Origin: Faecimorpha stercoravium | GTDB lineage: Bacteria > Bacillota > Clostridia > Lachnospirales > Bianqueaceae | Assembly (NCBI GenBank): GCA_018712555.1 | Contig: DVGT01000062.1 | Span: 29,188 to 93,187 of the forward strand | Direction: 5' to 3' | Length of the DNA: 64,000 nt | Program-made: the position numbers and the translations under genes | Part shown: piece by piece, positions 43,601 through 51,844 of the stretch | Position numbering within the stretch: the stretch's first letter is position 1 | Layout: each line of letters opens with the position of its first letter | The notes under the pieces: generated by a model | Databases searched by the model: none | What the model was told of the DNA's origin: nothing | The model's input: only the letters and a program-made list of their open reading frames with translations

Positions 43601-45462
43601 AGCTCGGTGATCTTCTCCGGAATCGGCATGCCAGGATTCACAAAGGTGCTGAACGTATCCACCGTCTCCCCATTCTGCACCTTGACGGCACCGATCTCGA
43701 TGATGTGATCCCGTTCCTTATTAAATCCTGTGGTCTCGATATCGAAAACGACAAAAGGCACTGAGAAATCCTGTCCCTGTTCTCGCCGCACCGCCTCCTG
43801 CAGATCGTCTACCAGATAGGCTTCTACTCCGTATATCACCTTGATTGGCAGTTTTTCCGCTGCTTCCATCGCTTCCGGGAAGCCCTGTACTACGCCATGG
43901 TCAGTGATCGCCACCGCAGGATGTCCCCAACGAGCGGCCTGCTGCACCAGCTCCGTCGGTGAAGAAACAGCATCCATTTCGCTCATTTTCGTATGCATAT
44001 GCAGTTCTACCCGCTTCACCGGCGCGTTGTCTTCCCGCTGCGGCTTAATAACACTCTTCCGCCGCCGGATCGCCTTCGCCTGCAGGATCCTGTGATCCCC
44101 CTTGTAATCATCCTGCATCTCGCCATAGACCTCCAGGCCCTTTCCTGCCTTCAGATCCGAGGCAATCACTTTATACCTCTCCTTGTCCACCTTGGCATAT
44201 ACGGGTATGGAACCGGTATAATCCGTGATGTCTATGATGAGCGACATATTGCCCGACCGGTCCTCATTGGCCTCATGCAGGATCACATCGCCCTGTACCG
44301 TTACCATGCCGCTGACCGCCTCGATATTGCGCAGCGGTCGTTCATTCTGTGCCTCAAAGGGCGTCCCGATGATCATCTGATCCATCGCCGCCTTCACATC
44401 CGGATCAATTGGATACTCCTCCTGGCACAGGGTGATATGATTGGCAATCAGCGTCACCGCATGAAGGTAGTCATCCTGCTTGGCCGTTCCCTTCACCATG
44501 AGCGTTACGCCATTTATGATCTTCTCTCCCCATTTCTCGTAATCCTCATTCGGTACAAAAGCCTTGACAATGGCTTCCTTCTGATAATCGGTCAATGTGA
44601 GCTGCAACAAGGTCTTTTCTCCCTTGATCTCCCGCTCGCTTTTCGCCGATACAATACCGTGCAATACATAGCGCTTCTTGTCCTCCAGCGGATCCAGCTC
44701 GCCGATCTTACCGGTAATGCGCCGCCCCAGAAGAATCTGATCCTCCGGCATCTCTTCCTTCTCGGGCTCATCCATCTCCGGCATTCCCGAACCCCAGTTA
44801 TCCACAGGATCGTCCCAGGGAAGCTCACCTGGCTCCACCATGGCCTGGCTCTGCGGCTCCATCTGTTCTTCTGGCGCTGGAACATTCTGCGCCAGCATCT
44901 TTCGCAAAATGCTTTCTTCTCTTTTTTTACGCTCCTCTTCCTGCTGCTGTATCAGATCCGGCGTCTCTGCTTCCTCTTGCAGATGGATCTGCGTATGGCT
45001 TCCCGTAATCTGCCGCATATCTGCCTCAAGCCGCTGAAGAATCCCGCTGTGCCGAAGCAGTCTCGCCTGAGACGCCGGCAATTTGATTTCTACTTGTCCC
45101 GCTCTGCAGGCCGATCTTTTCGGGGATGACAGAATGGACACCAACATCGGATGCAGATGACGCTCCGTATCCAACGCCATATCCCAGGCATCCTCCCAGA
45201 TATCCTCCTGGTTCTTCGGTTTATATTGAACCTCCAGAGAGACGCGAAGCTGATCCTGCATTCCCTCCTGAATGGCCCCCTGCAGGGTATTACACCAGAC
45301 CGGCGAGAACAGATGACTTGTCTTGGTCTGAATGCACATCACGCGTTCCTGCCGCTTGACGCGAATTTCCTGTACTTCAAGAAGAGAGGCAAGCTCTAAC
45401 TGCCCCTCATCTTCAATCCACTTGCCAAAATAATCCTCCACTGTTCGTTTCTGTGCTTGCAT
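40696..45462 (-). CDS. polC: DNA polymerase III alpha subunit, PolC type
   Basis: Replicative polymerase of low-GC Gram-positives with built-in proofreading exonuclease; 1588 residues, somewhat longer than the Bacillus enzyme because of an extended N-terminal part. An OB domain (ITGKIGELDPLEDKKRYVLH) precedes the PHP domain (VELHMHTKMSEMDAVSSPTE), into which the exonuclease is inserted (FVVFDIETTGFNKERDHIIE). The polymerase core has PDIDLNFSGEYQPRAHAFTE and the C-terminal helix-hairpin-helix region. It is last in the pyrH-to-polC operon. Confidence 0.98.
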   Translation of the reverse strand: MQAQKRTVEDYFGKWIEDEGQLELASLLEVQEIRVKRQERVMCIQTKTSHLFSPVWCNTLQGAIQEGMQDQLRVSLEVQYKPKNQEDIWEDAWDMALDTERHLHPMLVSILSSPKRSACRAGQVEIKLPASQARLLRHSGILQRLEADMRQITGSHTQIHLQEEAETPDLIQQQEEERKKREESILRKMLAQNVPAPEEQMEPQSQAMVEPGELPWDDPVDNWGSGMPEMDEPEKEEMPEDQILLGRRITGKIGELDPLEDKKRYVLHGIVSAKSEREIKGEKTLLQLTLTDYQKEAIVKAFVPNEDYEKWGEKIINGVTLMVKGTAKQDDYLHAVTLIANHITLCQEEYPIDPDVKAAMDQMIIGTPFEAQNERPLRNIEAVSGMVTVQGDVILHEANEDRSGNMSLIIDITDYTGSIPVYAKVDKERYKVIASDLKAGKGLEVYGEMQDDYKGDHRILQAKAIRRRKSVIKPQREDNAPVKRVELHMHTKMSEMDAVSSPTELVQQAARWGHPAVAITDHGVVQGFPEAMEAAEKLPIKVIYGVEAYLVDDLQEAVRREQGQDFSVPFVVFDIETTGFNKERDHIIEIGAVKVQNGETVDTFSTFVNPGMPIPEKITELTSITDEQVQDAPSIEEALPQFLQFCEGAVWVAHNAGFDSGFIETKARDLGLGDLSFTVVDTLALARGLYNQLKRYTLDAVCKHLGISLENHHRAVDDAGATAEIFKRCLLELAEQNVEKLSDINPFIMARVDVKRLRAHHAIILVQNLTGLRNLYELISIAHLQYFYRVPRIPKSELNRLREGLLLGTACEAGELYQAVLDNDGPEVIENLVNYYDYLEIQPLCNNEFMVRDHTVPDMEALKDINRRIIELGEQYHKPVVATCDVHFMNPEDGIYRKIILKGKGFDDADQQAPLYLRTTEEMLEEFSYLGEEMARKVVIDNPVMISEKIEKIKPIPDGTFTPEIPGANDELVEITHNKAKSIYGDPLPEPVQARLDRELTSIIKNGFASLYIIAQRLVWHSNADGYVVGSRGSVGSSFVATMAGITEVNPLKPHYYCKECKYSEFDSEEIRANAGKSGFDLPDKVCPHCGSMLMKEGHDIPFETFLGFDGDKEPDIDLNFSGEYQPRAHAFTEELFGKTQVFRAGTMGGLADKTAYGYVKKYVDEHHMRLNRAEINRLVAGCTGVRRTTGQHPGGQMVVPKGYSIYQFCPVQYPANKAETGTITTHFDYHQLHGRLLKLDILGHDDPTMIRMLMDLTGVDATTIPVDNKEVLSLFLGTEALGVTPEQIGSPVGTYGVPEFGTRFVRQMLVDTKPQCFSDLVRISGLSHGTDVWNNNAQDLIRDHVATISEVICTRDDIMTYLIRHHMDNLYSFKTMEAVRKGKGLKPEDEQAMREAGVPEWYIKSCQKIKYLFPKGHATAYVMMALRVAYYKVFYKEAYYAAFFSIRAKGFDYELMCQGEDVARNEKARLEALGKEATEKEKDMITTLELVIEAYCRGIQFEPISLEKSGADRFKLSEEGHLIPPFTSLNGMGATAAKAIVDAREEGEFRTIDVFCTRAKVSKTTLEQMRRLHILDGMPESMQMSLF

Positions 45463-45468
45463 AAAGGC

Positions 45469-46545
45469 TCAACTCTCCTCTTTCGCGTCCTGTTCCAATT
45501 GTCTTGCTTCCTGCACCAAGGCCGCAAGAAGCTGATCTTCCGGCACCTTATACAGGATCTCTCCTTTTTTGAAGATCAGCCCTTCTCCGTTTCCGCCGGC
45601 AATCCCAAGGTCGGCCTCTCGCGCCTCCCCCGGTCCGTTCACCACGCAGCCCATGACTGCGATGCGGATAGGCAGCGTCAGATCGGCCAGGGCTTCCTGC
45701 ACCTGTTTCGCCAGTTTCACCAGGTCAATGGAAGTTCTGCCGCAAGTCGGGCAGGAGATAAACTCCGGTCCAAAACGGCGAAGTCCCGCAAATGTCAGGA
45801 TCTTCCTGGCAGTACGTACTTCTTCTACCGGATCATCCGTCAGAGAGACCCGCAGGGTATCCCCAATTCCCGCATGGAGCATGATCCCGAGTCCCATGGC
45901 GGATTTGACTGCGCCGTCAAACAGCGTCCCCGCCTCCGTCACGCCCAGATGCAGCGGATAGGGATATTTTTCCGCAAAGGCCAGATAGGCATCCGCACAA
46001 AGATTTAAATGGGAGGCCTTCAAAGATACTACAATGTCCGTAAAATCAAATTGTTCCAACAAGCGTACGTTTTCTTCGGCGCTCTCTACCAGCGCTTCCA
46101 CCGTGGGGCCTCCATATTTGGCCACCAGGTCTTTCCGCAAAGACCCCGCGTTCACACCGATGCGAATCGGTACGTGATGCGCCTTACAGACATCTACTAC
46201 CGCCTTGATACGGTCTTCGGAACCGATATTGCCCGGATTGATCCGAATCTTATCCGCGCCATGTTCTACGGCCGCGATCGCCAGGCGATAATCGAAATGA
46301 ATATCGGCCACGAGCGGAATCGAGATATTTTCTTTGATCTTCCAGAAGGCTTCCGCCGACTCCATATCCGGCACCGTCGCTCGAATGATCTCACAGCCGG
46401 CCTCTTCCAGCGCGTGGATCTGACGAATCGTCGCCTCCGCATCCTTCGTTTTGGTATTCGTCATAGACTGAATCCAAATCGGCGCACCGCCTCCTAAGGG
46501 CAGTTTTCCCACACGAATCTGTTTTGTTTTCTCTCGTGTATACAT
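45469..46545 (-). CDS. ispG: 4-hydroxy-3-methylbut-2-enyl diphosphate synthase (flavodoxin/ferredoxin)
   Basis: Iron-sulfur enzyme of the MEP isoprenoid pathway; 358 residues. The opening VGKLPLGGGAPIWIQSMTNT and RINPGNIG near residue 101 mark the TIM barrel. The cluster cysteines lie in FISCPTCGRTSIDL near residue 265 and VMGCVVNGPGEA near residue 304. Together with dxr in the same operon it commits the cell to MEP-derived isoprenoids, which uppS then uses. It occupies the place where proS lies in Bacillus. Confidence 0.97.
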   Translation of the reverse strand: MYTREKTKQIRVGKLPLGGGAPIWIQSMTNTKTKDAEATIRQIHALEEAGCEIIRATVPDMESAEAFWKIKENISIPLVADIHFDYRLAIAAVEHGADKIRINPGNIGSEDRIKAVVDVCKAHHVPIRIGVNAGSLRKDLVAKYGGPTVEALVESAEENVRLLEQFDFTDIVVSLKASHLNLCADAYLAFAEKYPYPLHLGVTEAGTLFDGAVKSAMGLGIMLHAGIGDTLRVSLTDDPVEEVRTARKILTFAGLRRFGPEFISCPTCGRTSIDLVKLAKQVQEALADLTLPIRIAVMGCVVNGPGEAREADLGIAGGNGEGLIFKKGEILYKVPEDQLLAALVQEARQLEQDAKEES

Positions 46546-46570
46546 CCTTCACACTCCGATTTCCATAGAT

Positions 46571-47656
46571 TTACGCAAACAGTCTCACAATATCCTGATA
46601 TGCCACAAACAACATCAGAAGCATCAAAAGCAGAAAGCCTACCGTATAGATTCCATTTTCCAGCTGTGGCGACAAAGGTTTCTTCCGAATCCCTTCCAGG
46701 GCCAGAAATATCAGACGGCTTCCATCCAGCGCCGGAATCGGAAACAGATTCATGACGCCCATATTCACGGATAAAAGCGCTGTTAAGCTCAGCACATTCA
46801 GAATGCCGGCCCAGATATCCACCTGCGCCCCGACACTGTAGGATTCGCCTACGACGCTGACGATTCCAATCGGGCCCATCATATTGTTAAAGGATACCTG
46901 CCCTGTGATGAGCTGCACCACACTGCGGATAACCACCTCCACGTCTCCTACCATCTGCCAGAAAGACTGGGCAATCGTATTCCAGATCACCTCTGGAAGC
47001 ACACCGATTCCCTCCTCTGCAAGGATTTCTCCCCAACTCTGACTGCGACCTTCCGCCGTGATCCCAATCCGATACCGTTCCAATTCTTCGTCGTATTGCG
47101 GTGTGATCGTGACGGTACTCCTCGTGCCATCTGTCTTCTCAACTGTGATCTCCACCGGTACATCCTGTACATCCATCAATGCATACTGCAGGTCCTGAAG
47201 AATGTGCACCGATTCGCCGTTGATCCTCACGATCCGATCTCCCACCTCAAGGCCGGCTGCTTCCGCACCGTATCCCGCGTCTAAAGCGCCGATCACTGTC
47301 GTCGTATATCCGGTGGAAGCAATCACCACAATCCCCAAGATAAAAGCCGTCAGAATATTCATGAGCGGCCCTGCCGCCACAATCGTCATGCGGGCCCAGA
47401 CGGACTTCCCGGAAAAAGAACCTTCTCCCTCCACCTGTTCCGTCTCGCCCAACATCTGACAGTATCCGCCGATGGGGAAAACCCGCCAGGAAAACACGGT
47501 TCCTGTCTTCTTCGATGTATGACTTATGATCTTGGGCCCCATACCCAGCGCAAACTCCTGTACGAAAACCCCATGCGCACGAGCCGCAATAAAATGTCCC
47601 CATTCATGAATCAAGATCATGAAACCAAACACCAGTATGGCGATGATGATCCCCAA
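46571..47656 (-). CDS. rseP: RseP/RasP-type site-2 membrane metalloprotease
   Basis: Intramembrane zinc protease of 361 residues. The catalytic ILIHEWGHFIAARAHG is in the first helix, a PDZ domain (GLEVGDRIVRINGESVH) lies near residue 130, and the second active-site motif NLFPIPALDGSRL is near residue 303. Relatives cleave anti-sigma factors and signal peptides. The position between dxr and ispG is conserved in Clostridia. Confidence 0.96.
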   Translation of the reverse strand: MGIIIAILVFGFMILIHEWGHFIAARAHGVFVQEFALGMGPKIISHTSKKTGTVFSWRVFPIGGYCQMLGETEQVEGEGSFSGKSVWARMTIVAAGPLMNILTAFILGIVVIASTGYTTTVIGALDAGYGAEAAGLEVGDRIVRINGESVHILQDLQYALMDVQDVPVEITVEKTDGTRSTVTITPQYDEELERYRIGITAEGRSQSWGEILAEEGIGVLPEVIWNTIAQSFWQMVGDVEVVIRSVVQLITGQVSFNNMMGPIGIVSVVGESYSVGAQVDIWAGILNVLSLTALLSVNMGVMNLFPIPALDGSRLIFLALEGIRKKPLSPQLENGIYTVGFLLLMLLMLFVAYQDIVRLFA

Positions 47657-47671
47657 TCCGTTCCCACCTTT

Positions 47672-48829
47672 CTACAATGCTTCCCCAAACTCCTGCCTGA
47701 TTCCCGTTTCCAGAGCAAACACATCTTCCAGCGTATAGTCCTCGGCGTCAAAGCCATGCCGTTCCGCCCATTCCATTCCCTGTTCGATCCATTGATAGAT
47801 AGTCGTAAATCCGATACGATCCGCCAGAAAGGCGGCTACAGCACACTCATTGGCCGCGTTCAGGGCCGCCGGGAACAGTCCTCCCCGCACCATGGCCTCT
47901 CTCGCCAAGCGCAGAGATACAAACACCTCTTCGTCCGGCTTTTCAAAGGAAAGCATGCCGATCTGGGCCAGATCCAGGGGTTCTACTATCCTCTTTCCCC
48001 GCTTCGGATAGGCCAGAGCGACCTCAATCGGCAGCCGCATATCCGCTACCGCCAACTGGGCCAAGACGGAGCCATCCACCAGTTCTACCATAGAATGTAT
48101 GATGCTCTGCGGATGCACCAATACGTCAATTTGCTCCGGCGGACAATGAAAGAGCCACCTGGCCTCGATCATCTCCAGTCCCTTATTGACCATGGAGGCG
48201 GAATCGATGGTGATCTTCGCGCCCATGCTCCAGTTCGGATGCCGCAAAGCCTGTTCCTTGCGCACACCGGCAAGCTCAGAAGCGCGCATCCCCCGGAAGG
48301 GCCCTCCGGAAGCCGTCAGTATGATTTTATGCAGGCTCCCTGGATCTATACCCGCGAGACATTGAAAGATCGCGCCATGCTCGCTGTCCACCGGCAGAAT
48401 CCGAACGTCCTTCTTCTCTGCCAGACCCATGATCAGCTTTCCGGCGCATACCAGCGTCTCCTTATTGGCCAGTGCGATATCTTTGCCCGCCTGAATGGCC
48501 TGTACCGTAGGCCGCAGTCCAATCATTCCGACCATGGCCGTCACCACCATATCCGCTTCCGGCATGGATACGATCTCTAAAAGCCCCTCCATACCGCATA
48601 GCAATTGGGTATCCGGCTCATGCCAATCGGCCGCCAGCCTGGCGTACGCCGCCTCATCATAGACCACCGCCGCTTTGGGATGAAACTGGCGCACCTGTTC
48701 CACGAGTTTTTGCACAGAGGTCCGCACCGCCAACCCCACCACGCGAAACTCCTCCGGCGCACGTGCCGCCACATCCAGCGTCTGTGTCCCAATGGATCCC
48801 GTGGAACCCAGTACCACAATGTTCTTCAT
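47672..48829 (-). CDS. dxr: 1-deoxy-D-xylulose 5-phosphate reductoisomerase
   Basis: Second enzyme of the MEP pathway; 385 residues. The NADPH motif VLGSTGSIGTQTLDV is at the N-terminus, followed by ALANKETLVCAGKLIM near residue 120, the metal-binding VDSEHGAIFQCL near residue 150 and the SGGPFRGM loop. The late NAANECAVAAFLADRIGF is typical. The start lies 12 bases after the cdsA stop. Confidence 0.97.
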   Translation of the reverse strand: MKNIVVLGSTGSIGTQTLDVAARAPEEFRVVGLAVRTSVQKLVEQVRQFHPKAAVVYDEAAYARLAADWHEPDTQLLCGMEGLLEIVSMPEADMVVTAMVGMIGLRPTVQAIQAGKDIALANKETLVCAGKLIMGLAEKKDVRILPVDSEHGAIFQCLAGIDPGSLHKIILTASGGPFRGMRASELAGVRKEQALRHPNWSMGAKITIDSASMVNKGLEMIEARWLFHCPPEQIDVLVHPQSIIHSMVELVDGSVLAQLAVADMRLPIEVALAYPKRGKRIVEPLDLAQIGMLSFEKPDEEVFVSLRLAREAMVRGGLFPAALNAANECAVAAFLADRIGFTTIYQWIEQGMEWAERHGFDAEDYTLEDVFALETGIRQEFGEAL

Positions 48830-48841
48830 ATCATTACTCCT

Positions 48842-49669
48842 TTACGACAAGTATGTCATCACAAAGATCACGATCATAATGGCTGGCCCTACCAACAGGG
48901 TAGAATCAAACCGGTCCAGAATGCCTCCATGCCCCGGTATCAGATGCCCAAAATCCTTGATACCCATGACCCGCTTGATGGAGGAGGCAAACAGATCTCC
49001 CAGCTGTCCCAGGAGCGCACCGAATAGGCCGATAAAGAAGCTCAGAATATAGAGATCCGCACTGTCCACATGCACAAACGAATGGATGCAGAATGCGTAA
49101 ATCATGGAAAGCAGAATGGCTCCCAATGTACCGCCTATCGCTCCCTCCACTGTCTTCTTCGGACTCAGATGAGGAGACATCTTATGCTTGCCAAAGAATC
49201 GGCCGGCCAAGTACGCGCAGGTATCGCAGCCCCATGAGGCCATGAACACATACCAGACATAGAAAATGCCATCCTCCTGCTCCCGCAGAAAGTATAGAAA
49301 CGAAAAGAGCACAGGAACATACAGGAATCCCATCAGGGTCAATGCTCCATCCTCCACCCGTCTTTTCGGATAGGCTGTGACGCTCCGGATCATCAGTGCC
49401 ATCAGGAAAACGACGATATACAGCAGAAAAATGGCCGAACTCCACACATTTTCGATAGCACTCCATATCAAACCATAATAAAACAGAGTGCCTGCCATTC
49501 CCAAGTACAGGTAGGGCTTATGCCCGCCGGCACTCACGGCATGGAAGAATTCCCAAAGACCGATCAGACTCATGGCAAGAAGACCGACGAGAAGGAGAAT
49601 TCCGCCCACATACATCAATCCGATCATGATGAGAACCAGAATCACACCGCTGATCGTTCTCTTAAGCAT
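48842..49669 (-). CDS. cdsA: Phosphatidate cytidylyltransferase
   Basis: Integral membrane enzyme that makes CDP-diacylglycerol for phospholipid synthesis. The 275-residue product has about eight helices and the C-terminal signature IKDFGHLIPGHGGILDRFDS. The middle SPKKTVEGAIGGTLGAIL is also typical. The ATG at 49669 is chosen because GGGAGGG lies just upstream; a longer frame would run back into uppS. Confidence 0.95.
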   Translation of the reverse strand: MLKRTISGVILVLIMIGLMYVGGILLLVGLLAMSLIGLWEFFHAVSAGGHKPYLYLGMAGTLFYYGLIWSAIENVWSSAIFLLYIVVFLMALMIRSVTAYPKRRVEDGALTLMGFLYVPVLFSFLYFLREQEDGIFYVWYVFMASWGCDTCAYLAGRFFGKHKMSPHLSPKKTVEGAIGGTLGAILLSMIYAFCIHSFVHVDSADLYILSFFIGLFGALLGQLGDLFASSIKRVMGIKDFGHLIPGHGGILDRFDSTLLVGPAIMIVIFVMTYLS

Positions 49670-49682
49670 CCCTATCCCTCCC

Positions 49683-50408
49683 TTATTTTCTGCCGCCGAA
49701 TCGGCGCTGCCGTCCGGCATAGCTGAGTATGGCCTCCTCTAAATCCTGCGGCGTAAAATCCGGCCAGTACTTCGAGGAAAAATAAAATTCGCTATATGCC
49801 AACTGCCATAGAAGGAAATTGCTGATTCTCTCTTCTCCACTGGTCCGGATCAAAAGATCCGGATCCGGAATTCCAGCCGTATCCAGATGATCGCTGATCA
49901 CGTTCTCCGTAATGAGATTCGGGGATATTTTCTCTTCCGCGATTCTCTGTACGGCCCGCCGAATCTCGTCTCGTCCGCCGTAGTTGATCGCAAACTGCAA
50001 ATAAAAGGAATTGAGATGGGCCGTCGACTGTTCCACATCGGCAATCAATGCCTGAAGATCCGGTGCCAGCCCCGATTTATCCCCTAATACCCGAATCCGG
50101 ATATTTCTGCGAATCGCGTCTTTCTTGTTCTTAATCAGGTATCGCTTCAAAAGCATCATCAGATAAGAAACTTCCTCCTGACTGCGTTTCCAGTTTTCCG
50201 TGGAAAACGCATAGACGGTCAGATAGGAAATCCCCATATCAATCAGAGCGTCCGATATGGTCTCCACATTCTCTGCCCCTGTCAGGTGTCCCTTCGATCT
50301 GGATACCCCGTGTTCCTCAGCCCATCGACCGTTACCGTCCAAAATAATCGCCACATGCCGGGGAAGTCTCTCTTTCGGAAGCTTCTCCACTCGTTCATAT
50401 TGTCCCAT
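49683..50408 (-). CDS. uppS: Undecaprenyl diphosphate synthase
   Basis: Cis-prenyltransferase that makes the C55 lipid carrier of cell-wall synthesis; 241 residues. The catalytic HVAIILDGNGRWAEEHG is near residue 18, YAFSTENWKRS near residue 78, and the C-terminal DLLIRTSGEERISNFLLWQ and FYFSSKYWPDF segments are intact. It links the isoprenoid genes dxr and ispG to the envelope genes beside it. Confidence 0.97.
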   Translation of the reverse strand: MGQYERVEKLPKERLPRHVAIILDGNGRWAEEHGVSRSKGHLTGAENVETISDALIDMGISYLTVYAFSTENWKRSQEEVSYLMMLLKRYLIKNKKDAIRRNIRIRVLGDKSGLAPDLQALIADVEQSTAHLNSFYLQFAINYGGRDEIRRAVQRIAEEKISPNLITENVISDHLDTAGIPDPDLLIRTSGEERISNFLLWQLAYSEFYFSSKYWPDFTPQDLEEAILSYAGRQRRFGGRK

Positions 50409-50468
50409 ATGATCCTCTTCTCCTGCCCCATGAAGGAAAGAGGCCGATTCGCATCAGCCTCCTGCTTC

Positions 50469-51026
50469 TTATACGGACATAACTTCTTTTGTCTTCTTCT
50501 CGATTCTGCTGTCGATCTCTTTGATAAAACGATCCGTCAAATCCTGCATTTCCTTTTCCAAGCCCTTCAGGTCGTCCTCTGTCATATCGCTGTCCTTCTT
50601 CTGCTTCTTGAAGGCATCCATACCGTCTCTGCGGATATTGCGCACCGCCACTTTAGCTGCCTCGCCCCGCTTCTTCACTTCCTTGCTCTGCTCCTTACGC
50701 TTCTCTTCCGTGAGTTCCGGGAATACCAGGCGGATGGCCTTACCGTCATTCGTCGGATTGATTCCGATATCGGACATCAAAATGGCCTTCTCGATCTTCT
50801 TGATCATGGAGGCATCCCAGGGCTGAATGACCAGAAGTCGTGCCTCAGGCACTGTAATATTGCCCACTTGCTGCAATGGGGTCGGAGAACCGTAATAATC
50901 CACCACGATCTTATCCAGTACATGGGGATTTGCACGACCTACCCGAATGGTATTGAACTCCTCCTCCAACGCCAGGATGGCTTTCTCCATCCGCTCCTCA
51001 TACGGCTTCATATCTGACTTTGCCAT
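50469..51026 (-). CDS. frr: Ribosome recycling factor
   Basis: Splits post-termination ribosomes with EF-G; 185 residues, the normal length. The conserved RVGRANPHVLDKIVVDYYG is near residue 29, with GNITVPEARLLVIQPWD near residue 56 and the long helical arm GEAAKVAVRNIRRDGMDAFK near residue 125. It follows pyrH by 24 bases, the usual gene pair. Confidence 0.98.
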   Translation of the reverse strand: MAKSDMKPYEERMEKAILALEEEFNTIRVGRANPHVLDKIVVDYYGSPTPLQQVGNITVPEARLLVIQPWDASMIKKIEKAILMSDIGINPTNDGKAIRLVFPELTEEKRKEQSKEVKKRGEAAKVAVRNIRRDGMDAFKKQKKDSDMTEDDLKGLEKEMQDLTDRFIKEIDSRIEKKTKEVMSV

Positions 51027-51050
51027 TGTGCTCTCTCCTTTGCCTTTATT

Positions 51051-51752
51051 TTATCCTACAATGGTGGTACCGATCTTCTCGCCATTCACCACGCGAATAA
51101 TGCTCCGTTCTTCCTTCAGGGCGAACAACACCGCCGGCATGTGATTTTCCATGCAGAGGGCTGCCGCGGGCAGATCCATCACCATCAGGTTCTTCTCCAG
51201 GATCTCCTGATAGGTGAGCTCGTCATACCGCTTCGCCTGCGGGTTCTTACGAGGATCATCATCATACACGCCATCCACACTCTTTGCCATGAGCATGACA
51301 TCGCAATCCGTCTCCACGGCACGCAGCGCGATCGCCATATCAGTCGAGAAATACGGATGTCCTGTACCGCCTGCATAGAAGACCACCTTGCCTTCCGCCA
51401 GATCCCGGTTCACCTTGTCCTTATTGAAATTCTCCGTATAGAGTCCGACAGGATAGGGCGCATAAATGGAGGTATCCATACCCTCTCCCCGAAAGATCTC
51501 AGAAGCGTACAGACAATTCATCACCGTAGCCAACATACCAATCTGATCCGCCTTCACCCGGTCCATCTCCTGGGAGCTTCTGCCGCGCCAGAAATTGCCC
51601 GCGCCGATGACGATTCCAATCTGTGTGCCCTGTGCATGGGCCTCTTTCACCTGCCCGGCAACCTGCCGCACCGTCGCCTCGTCAAATCCGAATCCCTTGT
51701 CCCCGGACAATGCCTCGCCGCTCAGCTTCAGTAAAATACGATGATATTTCAT
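51051..51752 (-). CDS. pyrH: UMP kinase
   Basis: Bacterial-type UMP kinase of the amino acid kinase fold, 233 residues. It opens YHRILLKLSGEALSGDKGFG, has GAGNFWRGRS near residue 50 and the TGHPYFSTDMAIALRAVETD segment near residue 130, with VDGVYDDDPRKNP near residue 160. It is the first gene of the pyrH-to-polC operon. Its AGGAGGT site lies at about 51765 on the minus strand. Confidence 0.98.
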   Translation of the reverse strand: MKYHRILLKLSGEALSGDKGFGFDEATVRQVAGQVKEAHAQGTQIGIVIGAGNFWRGRSSQEMDRVKADQIGMLATVMNCLYASEIFRGEGMDTSIYAPYPVGLYTENFNKDKVNRDLAEGKVVFYAGGTGHPYFSTDMAIALRAVETDCDVMLMAKSVDGVYDDDPRKNPQAKRYDELTYQEILEKNLMVMDLPAAALCMENHMPAVLFALKEERSIIRVVNGEKIGTTIVG

Positions 51753-51812
51753 TCCAATGTACCTCCTGAAACGCCCCGTCTACACAGAGCTTCCTTTGTC
51801 TTCTCGCCTAAT

Positions 51813-51841
51813 ATCATATCAGCAAAAGCACCGCCTGTCAA
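51813..51841 (-). promoter_or_regulatory. SigA promoter of the pyrH operon
   Basis: On the minus strand, a consensus TTGACA (51841-51836) and TATGAT (51818-51813) are 17 bases apart. It lies in the short gap after the GH3 gene, so pyrH-polC does not depend on transcription from tsf or GH3. Confidence 0.85.
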
Positions 51842-51844
51842 GTA